Below are positions 26,117 to 35,415 of a DNA stretch of 64,000 nucleotides, in pieces. Below the pieces are notes generated by a model. It had not been told where the DNA came from. It saw only the letters and a list, made by a program, of their open reading frames with translations, and made no database searches. This DNA comes from Leptospira wolbachii serovar Codice str. CDC (GTDB taxonomy: Bacteria; Spirochaetota; Leptospiria; Leptospirales; Leptospiraceae). Both the position numbers and the translations under genes were made by a program. The first letter of the stretch is position 1, and the number at the start of each line of letters is the position of its first letter. The stretch is taken from the NCBI RefSeq assembly GCF_000332515.2, contig NZ_AOGZ02000014.1:760001-824000 (forward strand), written 5' to 3'.

Positions 26117-28885
26117 ATGACAACCGACCAGATGATGAGTTTATACGGCGATAACGTCGTATTGTTGGAAGAGTATTACAAGTTATTTAAAGAAGATCCG
26201 TCCTCTTTAACCAAAGATTGGGTTTCTTTTTTCCAAGAATTGGAAAGGACATCCATTCCGAGTAATGGATCTGGTGGGAATGGGTTTAACGGGAACGGAT
26301 ATGTAAATTACGCATCCACCGAACACAGAAAAGACTCCTCACTCAGTGACTTTGGAATCATCAACCTACTCAATGCCTACCGAAGACAAGGCCATTTGGC
26401 GGCAAATTTAGATCCACTCGGGATCAACAAACCCAACCGCGAATTCATCGACCTCAAAATCAAAGCCCTAAAACAAAGTGACTTAGAAACAGAAGTAGAT
26501 TCTGGAATTGCAAATTTAGGAAAAGCCAAACTAAAGGATGTGATCGATTGGTTTGAAAAAACCTACTGCGGATCGATTGGTTGTGAGCACTACTACCCTG
26601 TCAATGACGAGGAACGTGAGTGGTTACAAAACCGAATGGAACCGCTAGCGAACAACGAACCGATCAGTAAAAAGGTCGCCTTACGTTTGTTTGAGAAACT
26701 CTACCAAGCAGATAGTTTCGAAAACTTTCTCGCCAAAAAATTCGTAGGGAAAAAAAGATTTTCCCTGGAAGGGGGAGAAACCATGATCCCGATGCTTGAC
26801 ACTCTTGTTGAGGAAGCGGGTGGTCATAAAATGGATGCCCTTGTGATTGGTATGGCACACCGAGGACGTCTGAATGTTCTTGTGAACATCATCAGAAAAC
26901 CTGCGGGCCTTATCTTTACTGAGTTTGAAGAAAAACTAAACCCAGGCCAACTGGGTTATGCAGATGTAAAATACCACCTTGGGTATTCCAACCATGTAAT
27001 GACTCATTACGGGAAAGAAGTCAAACTCTCTCTTGCCTTCAACCCTTCCCACTTAGAAGCAGTGGATCCTGTAATTTTTGGATCAGTACGGGCCCGCCAA
27101 GAAATGGCAAAGGATACGGACCGTTCTAAATTTATGCCTGTGGCCATCCATGGAGATGCTGCCTTTGCAGGACAGGGAGTGGTTGCAGAAACTCTTAACA
27201 TGATGAACCTAGATGGTTACACAGTGGGCGGAACTTTCCACATTGTGATCAATAACCAAATTGGATTTACTACTCTTCCGAGTGAATCCAGATCCACTTT
27301 GTATGCAACAGACCTTGCCAAAGGTTTCCAAGTTCCTATTTTTCACGTGAATGGTGATGATCCGGAAGCCACTTACCGAGTCACAAAACTGGCGTTAGAA
27401 TACAGACAAAAATTCAAAAAAGATGTCATCATCGATCTTATTTGTTACAGAAGGCTTGGTCACAACGAAACCGACGAACCAACTTTCACGCAACCGCAGA
27501 TGTATGATATCATCAAAAAACATCCCAAAACCATCAGTATTTATGAAGAGAAGTTGCTAAAAAGGGGAGATATCACTCCTGAAGAAATTCAATTCATTAA
27601 AGATGGAATCCAACAAGGGCTCGAAACTTCTTTCCAACAAGCCAAAGAAAAAGATACTCGCATCACAGTAGATACTCTTGGTGGAGTTTGGTCTAGATAC
27701 ACAAAAGAACCATTAGATTCTGATGTGCATACAGAGCTTCTCCAACAGCAGTTAGGTGGAATTGTTAAGGCAGTCACCACTCTTCCTGCAGGATATACTG
27801 CGAACCCAAAACACATTAAGGTTTTAGAAGATCGTAAAAAAATGGGTGCTGGGGAATTACCAATCGACTGGGGATTTGCAGAATCACTTTCTTTTGGTTC
27901 CATTTTGGAAAATGGATTTCCCATTCGCCTTGGCGGTCAAGATGCTCAGAGAGGAACTTTCTCGCATAGACATGCCACTCTTTCTGATATTGTGAACGGG
28001 AAAAAACTCACTCTCCTCAATCACATCAGCGACAAACAGGCAAAAATCGATATCGTAAACTCTTCTCTTTCCGAATACTCCTGTCTCGGATTCGAATATG
28101 GGTATTCTCTTGCTGATCCGAATAGCCTTGTGATGTGGGAAGCACAGTTTGGTGACTTTGCTAACAACGCACAGGTGATTTTTGACCAGTTCATTTCCAG
28201 TTCGGAAATCAAATGGCAAAGGATGTCAGGACTTGTTTGTTTACTCCCTCATGGGTATGAAGGACAAGGCCCTGAACACTCTTCGGCAAGATTAGAACGA
28301 TTCCTACAACTCTGTGCTTTGGACAATATCCAAGTCGCAAACCTTACCACACCGGCGCAGTATTTCCATATCTTACGCCGCCAAATCTTACAAAGTTTTA
28401 GAAAACCTCTCATCATCATGACACCGAAGTCCCTACTTCGTTTGAAAGATGCGGCTTCTAGTTTGGAAGATATCACGACCGGTGCATTCCGAAAGATCCT
28501 TCCGGATCCTGTAGCAAAACCGGAGAAAGTAGAGAAGTTACTTTTCTGTTCCGGAAAAGTGTATTATGACCTACGTAAAGCCATCGATGCCCAAAAGTTA
28601 GAAAACGTGGCTGTAGTGCGAATCGAACAACTTTACCCATTCCCAGAAAACCATATCCAACAAATGATTACCAGTTACGGAAAATTGAAAAAGTTTGTTT
28701 GGGTTCAGGAAGAACCAAAAAACCAAGGAGCATGGTTCTTTGTTCGCGATCGGATTGAAGCAGTAATGCCGGAGAACAAACGTTTGCATTATGCAGGTCG
28801 TTCGGAGTTCCCAAGTCCTGCTTGTGGTCACGTGGTCACACACTTAAAAGAACAAGAAGATTTAGTCAAGGATGCCCTATCCTAA
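26117..28885 (+). CDS. sucA: 2-oxoglutarate dehydrogenase E1
   Basis: A 922-residue thiamine-diphosphate enzyme that decarboxylates 2-oxoglutarate and passes the succinyl group to the lipoyl arm of SucB. The N-terminal segment ([20 protein letters not shown]) is that of full-length E1o. Active-site and cofactor motifs follow: [32 protein letters not shown], the thiamine-binding [10 protein letters not shown] and [12 protein letters not shown]. The C-terminal transketolase-like part has GHEYGYS-type [10 protein letters not shown] and [17 protein letters not shown]. The ATG at 26117 has AGGGAGA upstream. It ends the operon; a terminator hairpin follows 42 bp downstream. Confidence 0.97.
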   Translation: MTTDQMMSLYGDNVVLLEEYYKLFKEDPSSLTKDWVSFFQELERTSIPSNGSGGNGFNGNGYVNYASTEHRKDSSLSDFGIINLLNAYRRQGHLAANLDPLGINKPNREFIDLKIKALKQSDLETEVDSGIANLGKAKLKDVIDWFEKTYCGSIGCEHYYPVNDEEREWLQNRMEPLANNEPISKKVALRLFEKLYQADSFENFLAKKFVGKKRFSLEGGETMIPMLDTLVEEAGGHKMDALVIGMAHRGRLNVLVNIIRKPAGLIFTEFEEKLNPGQLGYADVKYHLGYSNHVMTHYGKEVKLSLAFNPSHLEAVDPVIFGSVRARQEMAKDTDRSKFMPVAIHGDAAFAGQGVVAETLNMMNLDGYTVGGTFHIVINNQIGFTTLPSESRSTLYATDLAKGFQVPIFHVNGDDPEATYRVTKLALEYRQKFKKDVIIDLICYRRLGHNETDEPTFTQPQMYDIIKKHPKTISIYEEKLLKRGDITPEEIQFIKDGIQQGLETSFQQAKEKDTRITVDTLGGVWSRYTKEPLDSDVHTELLQQQLGGIVKAVTTLPAGYTANPKHIKVLEDRKKMGAGELPIDWGFAESLSFGSILENGFPIRLGGQDAQRGTFSHRHATLSDIVNGKKLTLLNHISDKQAKIDIVNSSLSEYSCLGFEYGYSLADPNSLVMWEAQFGDFANNAQVIFDQFISSSEIKWQRMSGLVCLLPHGYEGQGPEHSSARLERFLQLCALDNIQVANLTTPAQYFHILRRQILQSFRKPLIIMTPKSLLRLKDAASSLEDITTGAFRKILPDPVAKPEKVEKLLFCSGKVYYDLRKAIDAQKLENVAVVRIEQLYPFPENHIQQMITSYGKLKKFVWVQEEPKNQGAWFFVRDRIEAVMPENKRLHYAGRSEFPSPACGHVVTHLKEQEDLVKDALS

Positions 28886-28927
28886 AGATAGATCATCCCA
28901 CTACAAATTAAGATTGTTTTGAATGAG

Positions 28928-28955
28928 GCCTTGGGAGAAATCTCAAGGCTTTTTT
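28928..28955 (+). terminator. intrinsic terminator of sucB-lpdA-sucA
   Basis: GCCTTG ... CAAGGC forms a stem extended by AGA/TCT around an AA loop (28928-28949) and is followed directly by a six-T run (28950-28955). It lies 42 bp past the sucA stop. Confidence 0.8.
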
Positions 28956-29002
28956 CGTTACTAACAGACGTACAACCGCAAACACTGTATTGAATTTTAC
29001 TA

Positions 29003-29031
29003 TTGACATACCATCAAGCAGCCGTTACAAT
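29003..29031 (+). promoter_or_regulatory. consensus sigma-70 promoter, nearly leaderless
   Basis: TTGACA (29003-29008), a 17-bp spacer and TACAAT (29026-29031) make a near-perfect housekeeping promoter. The expected start, about 29038, is only some 3 nt before the ATG at 29041, so the first gene would be translated from an almost leaderless mRNA. No Shine-Dalgarno sequence is visible before that ATG. Confidence 0.75.
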
Positions 29032-29040
29032 CTCTTCACC

Positions 29041-29880
29041 ATGAAAATCGTTTCTAACTTTGGTTATCTCTTCTGCATGATATCCATTATTGGTGGATTC
29101 CCATTTCCAGTATATTCTCAAACCCCAACTCCCAGGCAAGAATATCCAATAGGCTTTTATCAAGGTGGGTTTTATTTGAACTTACAAGGTGGGGATACCG
29201 TTTATTCGGGTGGTAGCATTACCAAACGAGAAACATCTCTGCAGAACTCTTTAAAAAGCCAATCCCAAGTCGGAATATTACCGACAAAACTTCTGGGATC
29301 CGTGAATATTCCCCCAAGTTTACCGATCGCTGATGGAAAAATCGAAACAGGGAGAACAGGTCGAATTTCTTTTGAATACGGTGTCACTGACCATCTTGGC
29401 ATTTCTATTTCCTATGCCACAACGACTGTGAAAGGGGAAAGATTGGAACAATTGATTTATGTAGATCGTACCAATTCAGCAGGTTATTCCCCATATCTCG
29501 AAGCAACTCCCACGAAATATACGTTATATTCTGATAAAGTTTATGGACTCGGCCTAAACTATCATTTCCTTTCAAAAAACAGATTTGATCCATTTGTTGG
29601 TTTGGAAGTTGGCTTTGTAAATTTCAATGCATCTTACCGAACCACAGGTTATTCCAATTTGTACCTTCAAAATTTAACCGCACCAGGGACAGGTGTGAGT
29701 GGGAGAGCCTCTGCAGGTATCAACTACTACCTAACACCTGAATTTGGGTTTATGATCGAAATTCACGGAATGAAACGAATGTTAAAATCCAATAGTTTTT
29801 CATCCGAATCTTTTGACCAAGTAGGATTTCAATTTGGAGTCATCTTCAACTTAGACAACATTAGTAAAGACCAAAGATGA
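29041..29880 (+). CDS. outer membrane beta-barrel protein
   Basis: A 279-residue exported protein. Signal peptide MKIVSNFGYLFCMISIIGGF ends near VYSQ. The mature protein alternates hydrophobic and polar strands (IGFYQGGFYLNLQGGD, RISFEYGVTDHLGISISYAT, KVYGLGLNYHFLS, FDPFVGLEVGFVNFNASY, GRASAGINYYLTPEFGFMI), ending in a strand with phenylalanines (QVGFQFGVIF). This matches the OmpW/porin-like eight-strand barrels. The frame is open from 28990, but that start would overlap the promoter, so the ATG at 29041 is chosen. It overlaps the following lipoprotein gene by 4 nt, starting a four-gene operon. Confidence 0.8.
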   Translation: MKIVSNFGYLFCMISIIGGFPFPVYSQTPTPRQEYPIGFYQGGFYLNLQGGDTVYSGGSITKRETSLQNSLKSQSQVGILPTKLLGSVNIPPSLPIADGKIETGRTGRISFEYGVTDHLGISISYATTTVKGERLEQLIYVDRTNSAGYSPYLEATPTKYTLYSDKVYGLGLNYHFLSKNRFDPFVGLEVGFVNFNASYRTTGYSNLYLQNLTAPGTGVSGRASAGINYYLTPEFGFMIEIHGMKRMLKSNSFSSESFDQVGFQFGVIFNLDNISKDQR

Positions 29881-30182
29881 CCCGAACCTATCCCATACTA
29901 CTTTTGTTAGTCTCGGCATTGTTAACCATCAATTGCCGATTAGGCTCCTTGTATCGGGAGGATAACTATCCTGGTAAATTAGGCAAGGCTGAAGGAAATG
30001 TTCAAGGAAAGGCATGTGCTTTCTCTTATTTGTTTTTAGTATCCACAGGAGATGCTAGTATCGAAGAAGCAAAACGAGTCTCCAAAATCACAAAAATTCG
30101 TTCTATCGATATCCAAGTTCATTCGATTTTAACTTTTTTTATCATCCGACATTGCCTTATCCTCACGGGAGAAATTGAATGA
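29877..30182 (+). CDS. TRL-like lipoprotein 1
   Basis: A 101-residue predicted lipoprotein: signal MTRTYPILLLLVSALLTINC with Cys20. The mature part follows the TRL-like pattern: a Gly-rich start (GNVQGKACAFSYLFLVSTGD), then ASIEEAKRVSKITKIRSIDI and a closing RHCLILTGE. Its ATG overlaps the barrel gene's stop by 4 nt, and its own stop overlaps the next gene by 4 nt. TRL-like proteins are small secreted or lipid-anchored proteins of unknown function. The shared transcript suggests it works at the outer membrane with the barrel. Confidence 0.75.
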   Translation: MTRTYPILLLLVSALLTINCRLGSLYREDNYPGKLGKAEGNVQGKACAFSYLFLVSTGDASIEEAKRVSKITKIRSIDIQVHSILTFFIIRHCLILTGEIE

Positions 30183-30508
30183 TCAGATTTATACTTTTGC
30201 TACTATGTTTGTCTACTTCGTTTACCTGCTTTTATGGTGAAGTGTATAAACCTCTTCCGGGTATTTTGTATTCCAATGTTCATTTTGATGGAGACTTTGA
30301 TCCAGAAAATAAAGTGAAGGTAGAAAAATCTGCCAATGGCTGTGTTCAACATTTCCTACGATTGTACTCATGGGGGAATGCGGGTGCTGGCAGCATTGCC
30401 AAAGAAAATGGAATTTCTAAGATTTCATACATTGACCATCACATCGTTGAATTTCTATTTATTTATGGGAAGTATTGTACCTATGTGCATGGCGAAAAAA
30501 GTCCTTAA
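30179..30508 (+). CDS. TRL-like lipoprotein 2
   Basis: A 109-residue predicted lipoprotein: signal MIRFILLLLCLSTSFTC, Cys17. It has the same skeleton as its neighbours: ANGCVQHFLRLYSWGNAGAG, then SIAKENGISKISYIDHH and a closing YCTYVHGE. The two cysteines are at positions equivalent to those of the other two copies. Coupled by a 4-nt overlap to the gene before and by 20 nt to the next. It is a diverged tandem duplicate. Confidence 0.75.
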   Translation: MIRFILLLLCLSTSFTCFYGEVYKPLPGILYSNVHFDGDFDPENKVKVEKSANGCVQHFLRLYSWGNAGAGSIAKENGISKISYIDHHIVEFLFIYGKYCTYVHGEKSP

Positions 30509-30851
30509 ACTAATTTCCACACTATCTATCTTGTTTATTTCAAATTGTATACCGGAGTACCGAGTTCCTTTTGTAGCACTTGTGATCAACGAAACTCATA
30601 GTTCTCGTGATGGTTCTCAAAATGGGAACCCTGGAATTGCGGGAAGTTTAGCAGAAGGTAGAGTATTAAAGGTGGGTAAGTCTTGTACAAACTCCTATCT
30701 CTATATCAATATGTATTATTTCAAACGGGGCGGAAATATCAGAGATGCTGCGGAAAAAGCAGATATCAAAAAAATATCCGCCGTGGAATTTACAAACAAA
30801 ACATTATTAGGAATTGTAAATGAAGACTGCGTACAAGTCTGGGGTGAATGA
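30489..30851 (+). CDS. TRL-like lipoprotein 3
   Basis: A 120-residue predicted lipoprotein starting at the ATG at 30489 (30483 is also possible). The frame is open from 30336, but that part overlaps the previous gene and lacks a signal. Signal MAKKVLKLISTLSILFISNC gives Cys20. The mature protein repeats the family skeleton: VGKSCTNSYLYINMYYFKRG, then NIRDAAEKADIKKISAVEF and a closing EDCVQVWGE. An insert rich in Ser, Asn and Gly (ETHSSRDGSQNGNPGIAG) precedes it. Last gene of the operon; it converges on the minus-strand gene at 30860. Confidence 0.75.
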   Translation: MAKKVLKLISTLSILFISNCIPEYRVPFVALVINETHSSRDGSQNGNPGIAGSLAEGRVLKVGKSCTNSYLYINMYYFKRGGNIRDAAEKADIKKISAVEFTNKTLLGIVNEDCVQVWGE

Positions 30852-30859
30852 TTTTTTGG

Positions 30860-31627
30860 TTATGGACTCACCGCAGGGGCAGTCAAAGCTTCCAAAGATC
30901 CACTAAGTATTCCCTTGTTTGTAATCGCATCATAATCGAAGATATGTAGTTTGATCTCCGGCTCGGGAAGTTTTCTTCTTTTATTGATTTGTTTATCAGG
31001 ATTTTTTCCCAAAATCAAAGTTAGGTGATTTCTTAAAGAGTTGTAAACCAACTTTCGGAAATGGAATCCTACTGGTAGAACGGTTTCCAGTCCGCTAGTC
31101 TCTGGATCAAAAAGATAAACCAATTTATGGTCTTTATAGTTTAGAACTCCATCTAAATTGCTATCTTCTGTAACGGCTAAGATGATGATTTTTTTTTCCA
31201 AAGCAAGGACATCTTCTTTGGGATCATCAATAGTATTGGAAACAGATTTTTTAGCAAAATCTCCAGCAAAAAAATCCCAGATATACACGTCGTGAGGAAA
31301 GAGTTTTTGTACCTTTCCATCTTTTAAATTGATAGAGTATAAATTCCTAGCATGTGAAAGAATTCCATCTGGGCCAAATCCACCCGATTCAGTAACAAGG
31401 CCATGAGGATAGATGAAATATTGTTTCCAATAAATTTTCCCATTCCCATCTTCTAAATCTAAACTATCGGTAGGTTCGGGGCTATTGTCCTTTTCTTTAG
31501 ACTCAGGAGTCTCTACTGTGACTTCATACCCATCATCATAGAGGCGCCAACTTTTAGATAAACTAAAAGTAAGCACCGCTAATATGAGTAAAAAGAATAG
31601 AAATACTCCGACTCTAAACTTTTCCAT
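30860..31627 (-). CDS. membrane-anchored hypothetical protein
   Basis: A 255-residue protein with one N-terminal TM helix (VGVFLFFLLILAVLTFSLS) and an acidic, Pro/Glu-rich linker (about 40-62). The soluble domain has predicted beta-propeller-like strands (NLYSINLKDGKVQKLFP, KLVYLFDPETSG, LHIFDYDAITNKG). An EF-hand-like loop appears at DSNLDGVLNYKDH (D-x-N-x-D-G pattern), so Ca2+ binding is possible. It overlaps the DegT gene by one base (TAATG), so it is translated in the same operon. I do not recognise the family. Confidence 0.7.
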   Translation of the reverse strand: MEKFRVGVFLFFLLILAVLTFSLSKSWRLYDDGYEVTVETPESKEKDNSPEPTDSLDLEDGNGKIYWKQYFIYPHGLVTESGGFGPDGILSHARNLYSINLKDGKVQKLFPHDVYIWDFFAGDFAKKSVSNTIDDPKEDVLALEKKIIILAVTEDSNLDGVLNYKDHKLVYLFDPETSGLETVLPVGFHFRKLVYNSLRNHLTLILGKNPDKQINKRRKLPEPEIKLHIFDYDAITNKGILSGSLEALTAPAVSP

Positions 31628-32748
31628 TATTTGGTCGCGTTATACGCCTTTATGGCACTAAACACTTCATCCAACTCAGAATCTGTCATATAAGCAAAGA
31701 GTGGAAAGTTCAGGACAGATTTAGAGATCCTACGAGCATTGCCATCCTTTCCAAATCTTTCGATTAGATATGGTTTCGCACCCGGTTGGTCGGACATGGC
31801 TCCTGGATAAATATTTCCAAATCCAATTCCTTTGTCTTTGAGAACTGCTTCGATTTTGGGACGCACTTCTGGATCCACCAAAGTCACGTTACAGTAACCA
31901 TTTTCCTCATAACCTTTCGGCGGTTGGATCACACCAATTCCAAGACCTGGAAGTTCTTTGTAGTATACGTTTTGTGATTTTTTACGAGAATCAATTCGTG
32001 TTTGCAGGTGTTTTAAAGACAAATTGAGGAATGCTGCTTGCAGCGAATCAAGTCTTGAGTTCCAACCTACAAGTCCATGTTCGTAGTGGGATGTTCTTCC
32101 ATGGTTGACTAAACGGCGAGTCACAACAGATAACTCTTCATCGTTTGTAAACACAGCACCCCCATCACCAGCTGCACCTAACACCTTCGCCGGGTAGAAG
32201 GAAGTGGTAGAAATTAATGCGTCTTTGTAAAGTGACTTTCCATCGAACTTCACTCCAAAACACTGTGCTCCATCTTCAATAAGAGCTACGTTCTTTTCTT
32301 TGCAAAATTTACGAAGTTCTTCAATCTCTGAGGTTCCCCAACCATACAAATGGACAACAAGAGCAGCCTTTGGTTTTACTTTTTCTACGGCTTCTTGGAA
32401 AACTTGGAAGTCCATTTGTAAATCATCTGGATTTGTATCAATGGTGTAAGGATCCCCACCCACATTCACAACAGCTTCAAAGGTTGCCCAAAAAGTTGAG
32501 TCAGGTAACAAAACTTTATCACCACGACCCACGCCCACAGCACGAAGAGCAAGTTGCAATGCATCTGTTCCATTAGCACAACCAATGGCATATTTTGTTT
32601 CCGCCCAAGTGGCAAGCCCTGCTTCTAAATCAGAAACTTCGTTTCCGCCGATAAACTGTGCGTTTAGTGACATGGACTTTACTTTTTCATTCCAGGTGTC
32701 CAAAAATCCTGGTTCAAATCGTTTGATATCTATAAATGGAACTGCCAT
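31627..32748 (-). CDS. DegT/DnrJ/EryC1/StrS-family aminotransferase
   Basis: A 373-residue PLP enzyme of the sugar-aminotransferase family. The N-terminal [17 protein letters not shown] and [17 protein letters not shown] motifs, the PLP-binding aspartate in [10 protein letters not shown], and the catalytic lysine in [17 protein letters not shown] are in order. The C-terminal [12 protein letters not shown] motif follows. These enzymes put amino groups on nucleotide-linked keto-sugars for lipopolysaccharide or other glycans. No other sugar-nucleotide gene is next to it, so the substrate cannot be named. It lies 16 bp after the small membrane protein gene. Confidence 0.9.
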   Translation of the reverse strand: MAVPFIDIKRFEPGFLDTWNEKVKSMSLNAQFIGGNEVSDLEAGLATWAETKYAIGCANGTDALQLALRAVGVGRGDKVLLPDSTFWATFEAVVNVGGDPYTIDTNPDDLQMDFQVFQEAVEKVKPKAALVVHLYGWGTSEIEELRKFCKEKNVALIEDGAQCFGVKFDGKSLYKDALISTTSFYPAKVLGAAGDGGAVFTNDEELSVVTRRLVNHGRTSHYEHGLVGWNSRLDSLQAAFLNLSLKHLQTRIDSRKKSQNVYYKELPGLGIGVIQPPKGYEENGYCNVTLVDPEVRPKIEAVLKDKGIGFGNIYPGAMSDQPGAKPYLIERFGKDGNARRISKSVLNFPLFAYMTDSELDEVFSAIKAYNATK

Positions 32749-32764
32749 TGTATGCCCTTTCTAA

Positions 32765-33187
32765 TTACTTATTTGTGAATATTTGATGAAGCCAACCATT
32801 GAACTCTTTGGAATACATGGTCCAAAGAAAAAATAATGCCCAATACAGAACTGTCCCATAAGCAAGTGCAGGGATCAAGGTTTTACTTAAGTTATTGGAT
32901 GCAGAATAATAAATTCGAATGAGAACGAGAGGCCATAAAAAGAATAAAAATACATAGATCGAATTTCCCATAGCGGAGATCCAAAGGAGGGCTTCTGCTT
33001 TTGGATTTTCTTTCCAACGGGCCACCCCTTCCCAAAATTCCGGGAAGAATTGAACCAGATAAAAACAAAATACAAGAAAGAAAAAAAACTTCCAGTGTGG
33101 CTCCAAATCTCTTCGGAAGAGAGTAAGAAGCAGGCCCACAAACCAAATGAATAAAACAGGAAAGGCAACGGTTTCCAATAGTGTCAT
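32765..33187 (-). CDS. small integral membrane protein
   Basis: A 140-residue hydrophobic protein with four likely TM helices (about 5-23, 33-50, 68-88, 107-127). There is a conserved-looking FPEFWEGVARWKENPKAEAL loop between the second and third. No family recognised. It overlaps pdxA by 4 nt (ATGA) and is followed 16 bp later by the DegT gene, so it is translated within that operon. Function unknown. Confidence 0.7.
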   Translation of the reverse strand: MTLLETVAFPVLFIWFVGLLLTLFRRDLEPHWKFFFFLVFCFYLVQFFPEFWEGVARWKENPKAEALLWISAMGNSIYVFLFFLWPLVLIRIYYSASNNLSKTLIPALAYGTVLYWALFFLWTMYSKEFNGWLHQIFTNK

Positions 33188-34131
33188 GAATTTATTTTTC
33201 TTTCGTCTCCGTTCAGTCGTTCTAAACAGGAAATGAGTCCTGTGGGATCTGCGACCCCTTTTCCAGCGATGTCAAAGGCTGTCCCATGGTCCGGGGAAAG
33301 CCGCGTAAAATTCAGTCCTAAGGTTATGTTGACTCCCTTCTTCCCTTCAAGCAATTTAAATGGAATGAGTCCTTGGTCGTGGTACCCCGCCAAATACAAA
33401 TCGTACGGTTTGGCTCCTGGCAAAAAAGCAGAATCTGCAGAAAGGGGCCCTTCCACCGAAAACTTTGCTTTTCGTAAAACCTTAACGCCGCCAGCCAAAA
33501 TGGTCGATTCTTCGTCCCCAATCTTTCCACCTTCCCCCGCATGAGGATTTAGTCCTAAATAAGCAATTTTTGGATTTTTTAAAAACTGCGAACGTGCGAG
33601 AGCTTTGGAAAGTTCGCTCCAAGAAAAACGTTTCAATTCTTTCACCACGTCTTTTAGGGGAACATGGGTGGTTAAGGGAATTACGTTTAATTTCTCACCG
33701 GACATCATCATAAACGTAGGTCGTTTGTAATATTCGGCTAGGGTTTCTGTATGGCCCCGAAACCCTTTGACGCCGGCTTTCCCGACCCACTCCTTCGAAA
33801 GAGGAAGGGTGATAAGATCGGCCCCTAATTCCGTTTGCCAGTCCATCGCGGCAAGAAGGGAATCGTAGGCCATTCTACCAGAGGTAACGGAAGGTTTACC
33901 TAGTGTGAAGTTACGTGATTTTTTAGAATCCGACCAAGGGAGAGAATAGAATCCGGGGGCAGCACTCGGTTTGGTTAGGATTGGTAGCGAGGGGACCGTG
34001 AGATTGTGGGGGCCACGGATAAGATAGATCCGGTGGCGTTTCCCTAAGGATAACAACAATGGGAAGGCGGAAACCAAAAGTTCGTAGTTGATACTTGTGG
34101 GATCGCCTTCCGAAATCAGAATGGTTTTCAA
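33184..34131 (-). CDS. pdxA: 4-hydroxythreonine-4-phosphate dehydrogenase
   Basis: A 315-residue NAD-dependent, metal-binding enzyme of pyridoxal phosphate synthesis (the deoxyxylulose-5-phosphate-dependent route). Family motifs: SEGDPTSIN at the N-terminus, GFRGHTETLAEYY, LNPHAGEGGKIGDEE, YHDQGLIPFKLL and SPDHGTAFDIAGKG. The metal-ligand histidines lie in GHTE, YHDQG and PDHGT. The start is TTG, directly after the bactofilin stop, with only a weak AAAAGAA upstream; translation is probably coupled to the preceding gene. The N-terminal motif is a little shorter than in enteric PdxA. Confidence 0.93.
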   Translation of the reverse strand: MKTILISEGDPTSINYELLVSAFPLLLSLGKRHRIYLIRGPHNLTVPSLPILTKPSAAPGFYSLPWSDSKKSRNFTLGKPSVTSGRMAYDSLLAAMDWQTELGADLITLPLSKEWVGKAGVKGFRGHTETLAEYYKRPTFMMMSGEKLNVIPLTTHVPLKDVVKELKRFSWSELSKALARSQFLKNPKIAYLGLNPHAGEGGKIGDEESTILAGGVKVLRKAKFSVEGPLSADSAFLPGAKPYDLYLAGYHDQGLIPFKLLEGKKGVNITLGLNFTRLSPDHGTAFDIAGKGVADPTGLISCLERLNGDERKINS

Positions 34132-34572
34132 TTATTCTTTTGCGTTTGGTTGTTTCCCAAAAATTTTCTCAACACTTAAAGAATCTTTGGAGTATTCCAA
34201 TTCGATTAAGTCTTTTGCACTGTGTTTGAGGTCGTTGGAAATCATACAACGTCCTTCCAGGATCACACCATTTTGGATGATGAGTTCCGGAGTTTTGATA
34301 TCGCCAAGGATTTTCGAAGTAGGAAGCAGCATCACGCGGTTTCTTGCAGTTACGTTTCCCGCCACAATTCCTTCTACGATGACACTGGCAGCCGTGATGT
34401 TGGTTTTGACCTTTCCGGTAACACCAATGTAGAGGTGTTCGGCTTGGAGGGATTTTCCCTCGAATTTACCGTCAATTTTTAAGGATCCATTGATAAAGAA
34501 TTTACCGTTGAAGTAAGAATTCTCACCAATAGTTGAATTGGTAACTTCGGTCTGATTTTTGACTAATGCCAT
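34132..34572 (-). CDS. bactofilin-family protein
   Basis: A 146-residue polymer-forming protein of the DUF583/bactofilin family. It has short N- and C-terminal tails around a right-handed beta-helix core: NGSLKIDGKFEGKSLQAEHL, IGVTGKVKTNITAASVIVEG, GNVTARNRVMLLPTSKILGD, then IKTPELIIQNGVILEG. Bactofilins form cytoskeletal filaments, and a Leptospira bactofilin (LbbD) affects helix pitch. Whether this is that gene cannot be decided here. The frame is open from 34677, but those residues do not look bactofilin-like; the ATG at 34572 gives a standard length. It sits between two unknown genes and pdxA. Confidence 0.9.
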   Translation of the reverse strand: MALVKNQTEVTNSTIGENSYFNGKFFINGSLKIDGKFEGKSLQAEHLYIGVTGKVKTNITAASVIVEGIVAGNVTARNRVMLLPTSKILGDIKTPELIIQNGVILEGRCMISNDLKHSAKDLIELEYSKDSLSVEKIFGKQPNAKE

Positions 34573-34640
34573 GCTGTTACGGGTCCGTGAATGTGATTTT
34601 TCACAGTGTCCTCGTTCCCCCTGGGAATGAAAAGGTTTTT

Positions 34641-35414
34641 TTAGCCTCGAAAAGACGGGAGTCGAATCAAATCGCAAGCCTCTTCTGCAAATTCCTGAAA
34701 TTCACGAAGCCCTTCCATGATCGAACGACCTTCCAAAACTGTGGCCTTTTCAAACCTAGGATTGAATTTAATCGGTTCTTCCATGTTCATAATCACATTA
34801 TTCCCATCTTTGATGTCTTTATTCACCGCAGTGAGGAAATCTCGGAATTTACCAAGGGTTTCGAAAGATTCAGCGATGAAGATTCGGGACTGTTTGTTTT
34901 TCATCCGAGAGAGCTGCTCACGAAACTCTTGTTTGTCGGCAGCTGCATATTCTTCGACAGTCTCCACCAATATCTTCATGTTTCGTCGCAAGTTCTCCAT
35001 ATACTTAAGAACAGAATCCCTTTCCGTCGCATGTGAATAATCAAATTTAATATGACCATCCCCAAGGATCGGAATATATTCTAAATCGATAATATTCACA
35101 AGCGTTCCGATTTGATTGATTTCGCTATCATTCGAATTGGGTGATATTTTCATTACTGGATATTGAGATATAACTTTATGTTTGAGGTTTTCTGGATTTT
35201 CCTCTCTGGTTTTTGCGTTACGCATCGTCTGTTCTAAGTTATCTGGTATTCCTTCAGGGGAAACCTCTTGCATACGGCGTCTATAACGTTCTATATCAAA
35301 GGCTACACGTTCCTTTTGCAGATCATTTTTTGCATTTCTTTCAATTTTCTCCAAATTCCTTAGCATTTTCTGCAATTTGGAGAGTTCCATAATCTGTTCT
35401 TGAGTAAGTGGCAT
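34641..35414 (-). CDS. conserved hypothetical protein, coiled-coil-rich
   Basis: A 257-residue soluble protein. The N-terminus is a charged helical region (LSKLQKMLRNLEKIERNAKN, DIERYRRRMQEVSP) likely to form a coiled coil to about residue 70. A mixed domain follows (INQIGTLVNIIDLEYIPILG, RRNMKILVETVEEYAAAD). There is no signal peptide or TM helix and I know no named family. It lies 1 nt after the upstream unknown gene and 68 bp before the bactofilin gene, so all three are probably one transcript. It is a candidate bactofilin partner by context only. Confidence 0.75.
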   Translation of the reverse strand: MPLTQEQIMELSKLQKMLRNLEKIERNAKNDLQKERVAFDIERYRRRMQEVSPEGIPDNLEQTMRNAKTREENPENLKHKVISQYPVMKISPNSNDSEINQIGTLVNIIDLEYIPILGDGHIKFDYSHATERDSVLKYMENLRRNMKILVETVEEYAAADKQEFREQLSRMKNKQSRIFIAESFETLGKFRDFLTAVNKDIKDGNNVIMNMEEPIKFNPRFEKATVLEGRSIMEGLREFQEFAEEACDLIRLPSFRG

Positions 35415-35415
35415 C

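Noticed and set aside
34573..34677. Extension of the bactofilin
   Set aside because: The added 35 residues are basic and unlike the family; the ATG at 34572 gives normal length.
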